From assembly GCA_009779395.1 (NCBI GenBank), contig WREJ01000065.1, forward strand, positions 1 to 6,593: a stretch of DNA of 6,593 nt. The letters are read 5' to 3'. Position 1 is the first letter of the stretch; every line of letters starts with the position of its first letter. The position numbers and the translations under genes are program-made. Origin of the DNA: Coriobacteriia bacterium. Lineage in GTDB: Bacteria > Actinomycetota > Coriobacteriia > WRKU01 > WQUG01. Positions 3,572-6,593 of this stretch are shown piece after piece. The notes beneath the pieces are model-generated. The model searched no databases. It was given only the letters and a program-made list of their open reading frames with translations, and was not told where the DNA came from.

Positions 3572-6517
3572 ATGAATAAAGCGGGTAAGTTTCTTGTACT
3601 GCTCATCTGCGTTGCGCTGCTCAGCGTCGCGCTGTTTTCAAGTTTTGCCGCAGCGGCAAGCTACACTTGGAGTGATGCTACAGTTCCTGTGGTGGCCAGT
3701 GGTGACACGGTGACCATTAGTGGCTCGCCCTCGGGTACCCTGGTGGTGCCAGCGGGTGCAACGGTGACGATTGACGGTACAGTTACGGGAGCCGTGGGCG
3801 GTCTTACCCTTGACATTGGCACAGGAGCAACTGTCCAGTGGAATGCGATTTTGCAGGGTACGGCGACTACCTATCTGCTAAACGTAAGGGGCAGCGGTAC
3901 GCTTTCTGTTGGGCCGTGTACGCTGCTGAACTCTGGTAGCGGCGGTGCCATCAACGTTTTGGGTGCAGGAACAACGGTTCAAGCACAGGGTGGTGCAGTC
4001 ATTCAGTCAAATACCGGCGGCAACAGTATTTTAGTGTCTGCCGATAACGTGACACTTAACCTGCAGGCGGGTAGCACAATCGAAAGCCTTGCAAGCAACG
4101 GCAACGCAGCCATCCAAGTCGGCAGCGGCAGCAACAATAATCTGCAGGGAACAGTCATCAATGTCAATGGTGCCAACGTAATCTCGACGGGGTCTGGCTA
4201 TGCCATCAATGACGGCGCAGGCACAGGTACTGTCAGCAACAACACAAAAATCAACATCAACGGTGGTACGGTCAGTGCCGACACGGCATGTGCCATTCAT
4301 TCGACAGGGACAGATTCGCTAACAACAGTAAACGGCGGAGTTATTTCTAACGCTGCAGGCAACAATGCTAATCCGACCATTTACATGAACGCTGGAACAC
4401 TGACCAATGTGGTGATTAACGGCGGCACGGTACAATCACGCTCGAATGCGGGTTACACCATTCAGACAAACGGTAACATGAGCGTTAACGGTGGTCTGGT
4501 TACTGCCATTAATGGACGTGCCATCAATCTGGTTGGCATGAACTCTACTGCAACCTTAAGCGGCGGAGTTGTCCAGACAACGGGAACAGGCACGGCAATT
4601 AGTACCGCAACTACTAATGTCGACACGGTTGCTAATGCTTCGGTTGTTGTACTGGGAACGGCTCAGGTTACGGCTTTCGGCAGTGGTACGGCAATAAATG
4701 TTACGGGTGCAAACTCGACGGTAACGGTAGGTGATTCGGCGCAGGTCAGTTCTGCTAGCGGTTATGCGATAAATGCAACAGGGGCGACTTCTTTTGTCAG
4801 TATAAACGGGATGTGCCAAGTGTGGACTATGCGGGCAGGAAACGCGATTCGCTCTGCAGGAACCGTTACCTTAAGTAGCGGATTTGTCTTTGCTTATGGC
4901 GCGACTGCTGCAGCAGTAATTAATGCGCCGACAATTGCGGTTCCTGGCGGCAGCCAAGTTGTGGTCGTTGCCTGGGATCAGGCGGCAGGACACACGCAGT
5001 ATGTGGCAGGCAGCGCGACTTCGTCTAATCCTGACCTCAGTATTACCCTCAATGGCAGCAACTCAAATCTGTGGTGGTACAAACACCCCAGCTTGGGCAG
5101 TGGTATTAATTACGCCAATGGCACCAATGCTAGCTTTTTCCCCTTGCCGGTGAACGTAGTACAAGACTACGGCCTAATTCTTGACGTGACGACGGGCAAT
5201 GTGTATGCCAATCTGGATGGTACGGGAGTCCCCGACGGAGGAGTGACCAACATTCAGGTGTACCCCTCATCTGTCACGTGGAACTGGAATTCGCTGACAC
5301 AAACCTTAAGTCTTAACGGTTTTTCGTGGAAGACAAGTGCGCCAGTGGCACTGACCATTGCAAATGGTTCGGCGATTATTGACCTGACGGGCACTAATAC
5401 GCTCATGTCCTTTAACGCACAAACTCCTACGCCACAAGGTCTGTCTGCTGGTATTGCTACTGACGCAGGGCTTGCTACTACGGGCAGTGGCGTGCTAGAA
5501 GCAGCGGGTAGCTTTACCACTGCTGCCCTGCCCTCACAGGGTATTGCCGCTGCTAACCTGACCTTTAACAGCGGCACAATCATAGCTGCTGGTGCGACCA
5601 GCGCGATTCAGACAGCAAGTTTTGCCAATAACGCGCTTGCTTATACCTACTGGACAAACTCCGCCACTGCAGACCCTGGTGGTGCGGGTACTGCCTTTGC
5701 GACAGGGGCTGCTGCCCCCCATGCGACGCCTTTTGCCTATAGCAATGCCTACGGCTTTGTAAAGATTGCGTCTGGACCGCTATGCGTGGTCAGTGATGGC
5801 GCGGTCTCTGGCGTTGCTGACAGTGCTTTAAGCGTGCAGACGGCAACAATTTCTCTCTACGATGTCAACGTGGCAGCTGCTTTGACAGGCGCTGATGCAT
5901 CTAGCTGGTTTGCTACTTTGCCACCAGGCGTGACCGTTAGTGCTACAGCAGCTGCTGGTGCTAGCAGCATCACCCTGACCTTTGGCGGAACACCCGTTGC
6001 CGGGTCAACTGATATTTTTGACATCACCATACCAGGTGCGTCACTCAGCAGTGGCAGCGATGTGGCAGTAATCTACAACCCCAATGCGCACTTTCAGATA
6101 GACGGCGTGTACGATCTGTTTGTGGTAACAGGGACAGGCGGAAGCGTTTCTGGCACCCCCAGCGGTCGCTATATTGACGGTGTTGCTGTTTTGGTAACAG
6201 CGACACCAGACGCTGGCTATTACTTTACGGGCTGGACCATCACGGGAACAAGCATCATCGGTGGCACAACAGCCAATCCAGCGATTTTCGAGATGCCAAC
6301 AACAACGGTAGTACTGACGGCAAACTTTCAGGCAGACGGTTCTCCAGAAAATGGTTCTGGTGATGGCGCTGCGGGAACAGATGGTGGCGGGTCAGGAAGT
6401 CCCGCAACAGGGGATAGCAACAGACTGCTCAGTTGGCTGACAATGCTGGTGGCATCACTTCTGGTGATAACCATAGTATTGTCAGAGCACACCAGGCGGC
6501 ATTCCCCCCAATCATGA
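3572..6517 (+). CDS. Secreted beta-helix, multidomain cell-wall surface protein with SPATG sorting motif
   Basis: This 981-residue protein is exported and probably attached to the wall. The signal peptide is residues 1 to about 29 (MNKAGK, a hydrophobic core, SFAAAAS). Residues about 126-468 form some 13 beta-helix rungs built on G-x-A-I ... N-G-G-x-V units. Next comes a region (about 530-680) with WNWNSLTQTLSLNGFSW and SAIIDLTGTNTL, which recalls carbohydrate-binding beta modules of clostridial and coriobacterial surface proteins. Residues about 738-840 form a beta domain with ADASSWFATLPPGVTVSA. Residues about 841-920 resemble a divergent InlB B-repeat (GTGGSVSG, VLVTATPDAGYYFTGWT, TANF). 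A Gly/Ser/Asp linker leads to SPATGD (943-948), a membrane span (952-970) and the tail HTRRH, a sorting signal with Ser in place of Leu. The mature part has few charged residues and four Cys (116, 240, 415, 738). It is an adhesin or glycan-binding candidate; no catalytic motif is recognised, and ligand and exact family are unknown. It has its own promoter, and the next gene starts 24 nt after its stop. Confidence 0.85.
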   Translation: MNKAGKFLVLLICVALLSVALFSSFAAAASYTWSDATVPVVASGDTVTISGSPSGTLVVPAGATVTIDGTVTGAVGGLTLDIGTGATVQWNAILQGTATTYLLNVRGSGTLSVGPCTLLNSGSGGAINVLGAGTTVQAQGGAVIQSNTGGNSILVSADNVTLNLQAGSTIESLASNGNAAIQVGSGSNNNLQGTVINVNGANVISTGSGYAINDGAGTGTVSNNTKININGGTVSADTACAIHSTGTDSLTTVNGGVISNAAGNNANPTIYMNAGTLTNVVINGGTVQSRSNAGYTIQTNGNMSVNGGLVTAINGRAINLVGMNSTATLSGGVVQTTGTGTAISTATTNVDTVANASVVVLGTAQVTAFGSGTAINVTGANSTVTVGDSAQVSSASGYAINATGATSFVSINGMCQVWTMRAGNAIRSAGTVTLSSGFVFAYGATAAAVINAPTIAVPGGSQVVVVAWDQAAGHTQYVAGSATSSNPDLSITLNGSNSNLWWYKHPSLGSGINYANGTNASFFPLPVNVVQDYGLILDVTTGNVYANLDGTGVPDGGVTNIQVYPSSVTWNWNSLTQTLSLNGFSWKTSAPVALTIANGSAIIDLTGTNTLMSFNAQTPTPQGLSAGIATDAGLATTGSGVLEAAGSFTTAALPSQGIAAANLTFNSGTIIAAGATSAIQTASFANNALAYTYWTNSATADPGGAGTAFATGAAAPHATPFAYSNAYGFVKIASGPLCVVSDGAVSGVADSALSVQTATISLYDVNVAAALTGADASSWFATLPPGVTVSATAAAGASSITLTFGGTPVAGSTDIFDITIPGASLSSGSDVAVIYNPNAHFQIDGVYDLFVVTGTGGSVSGTPSGRYIDGVAVLVTATPDAGYYFTGWTITGTSIIGGTTANPAIFEMPTTTVVLTANFQADGSPENGSGDGAAGTDGGGSGSPATGDSNRLLSWLTMLVASLLVITIVLSEHTRRHSPQS
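3947..4975 (+). repeat. Degenerate protein repeats (beta-helix rungs) inside the surface-protein gene
   Basis: About 13 rungs of roughly 18-31 residues can be aligned by eye. Each opens with a G/Y-x-A-I-type strand (GAINVLG, SILVSAD, AAIQVGS, YAINDGA, CAIHSTG, TIYMNAG, YTIQTNG, RAINLVG, TAISTAT, TAINVTG, YAINATG, NAIRSAG, AVINAPT). Each ends in a turn strand (NGGTVSA, NGGVISN, NGGTVQS, NGGLVTA, SGGVVQT, GTAQVTA, DSAQVSS). DNA identity between rungs is low, so the repeats are old and unlikely to recombine freely. The rung spacing fits a right-handed parallel beta-helix of the pectate-lyase type. Confidence 0.7.
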
Positions 6518-6524
6518 ACATTTT

Positions 6525-6531
6525 GAGGGAG
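6525..6531 (+). promoter_or_regulatory. Ribosome-binding site of the right-edge gene
   Basis: GAGGGAG at 6525-6531 is a strong Shine-Dalgarno match ending 10 nt before GTG at 6542. It lies 7 nt after the stop of the surface-protein gene, with no terminator between, so the two genes may be translated from one mRNA. Confidence 0.65.
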
Positions 6532-6541
6532 TACGACCAGC

Positions 6542-6593
6542 GTGCTACAATTTTTTCCTACACCAGAGTATGGTGCTGTTGTACATGAAATAA
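6542..6593 (+). CDS. Start of an unidentified protein, truncated by the window edge
   Basis: From GTG 6542 the frame is open for 17 codons to the edge and reads MLQFFPTPEYGAVVHEI, an ordinary protein-like composition. A strong ribosome-binding site (6525-6531) supports the start, and the gap to the preceding stop is 24 nt. Too little is visible for a family call. The pattern of an aromatic-Pro start, then E-Y and a closing E-I, loosely recalls the N-terminus of YqeG-type HAD phosphatases, but this is only a guess. No independent promoter is needed if it is cotranscribed with the surface protein. Confidence 0.6.
   Translation, partial: MLQFFPTPEYGAVVHEI

Noticed and set aside
3947..4975. Repeated units considered as a CRISPR or DNA satellite array
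   Set aside because: The repetition is at the protein level, with variable unit length and low DNA identity, in an uninterrupted reading frame.
5254..5722. Minus-strand open frames inside the beta-helix protein gene
   Set aside because: They are shadows of a long Gly/Ala/Ser/Thr-rich gene, whose codons leave the reverse frames open by composition.
6523..6551. Promoter-like TTGAGG, 17 bp, TGCTACAAT at the right edge
   Set aside because: The match is good and the -10 equals that of the tRNA promoter, but the -35 overlaps the ribosome-binding site, and a transcript from it would begin after GTG 6542. The open frame and Shine-Dalgarno sequence make a translation start the better reading.
6561..6575. 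Small hairpin CACCA/TGGTG at the right edge
   Set aside because: The 5-bp stem lies inside the probable coding start of the next gene and has no T-run, so chance is likely.

Overview
This 6.6 kb window carries a conserved translation block, tRNA-His, rpsB (30S protein S2) and tsf (EF-Ts), flanked on both sides by genes for sortase-type cell-surface proteins. The organism is most likely a Gram-positive bacterium, probably Actinomycetota. The S2 N-terminus (MAVVTMKGLLEAGVHFGHQT) and its long acidic, Ala-rich tail resemble actinobacterial S2. Two C-terminal cell-wall sorting signals (VPPTG and SPATG, each followed by a membrane span and a basic tail) point to a single-membrane cell envelope. Moderate GC content and isopeptide-pilin surface proteins would suit a host-associated lineage such as Coriobacteriia, but that is inference and no taxon can be fixed from the sequence alone.

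Layout, all genes on the + strand. Positions 1-1138 hold the 3' part of a pilin-like, isopeptide-domain surface protein. Positions 1139-1321 are non-coding: a 21-nt palindrome, a very GC-rich hairpin that probably ends upstream transcription, and a good promoter (TTGCAG, 17 nt, TACAAT). tRNA-His(GTG) lies at 1322-1399 with its CCA encoded. A structured 134-nt leader (1400-1533) precedes rpsB (1534-2496), which is followed after 58 nt by tsf (2555-3439, GTG start). A 12-bp hairpin at 3466-3493 terminates the block. A TATAAT -10 box at 3513-3518 then drives a 981-residue secreted beta-helix protein (3572-6517). At the right edge, a strong ribosome-binding site and a GTG at 6542 begin another gene that runs off the window.

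The translation genes probably form one transcription unit started at the tRNA promoter, because I see no convincing second promoter before rpsB. The rpsB leader is a candidate for S2 autoregulation. tsf is followed by a terminator and a surface-protein gene, not by pyrH-frr as in many bacteria. The surface proteins are separate units. The first has two tandem pilin-type domains with visible Lys/Glu/Asn isopeptide triads. The second combines a signal peptide, a region of about 13 beta-helix rungs, further beta domains, an InlB-B-like repeat and a sorting signal. Both sorting motifs depart from LPXTG.

I see no CRISPR array, transposase, toxin-antitoxin pair or phage gene, and nothing that amounts to a clear new system. 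The points most worth checking are the non-canonical sorting motifs, the paired GGCGCGCC hairpin, the rpsB leader, and the true start of the large surface protein.
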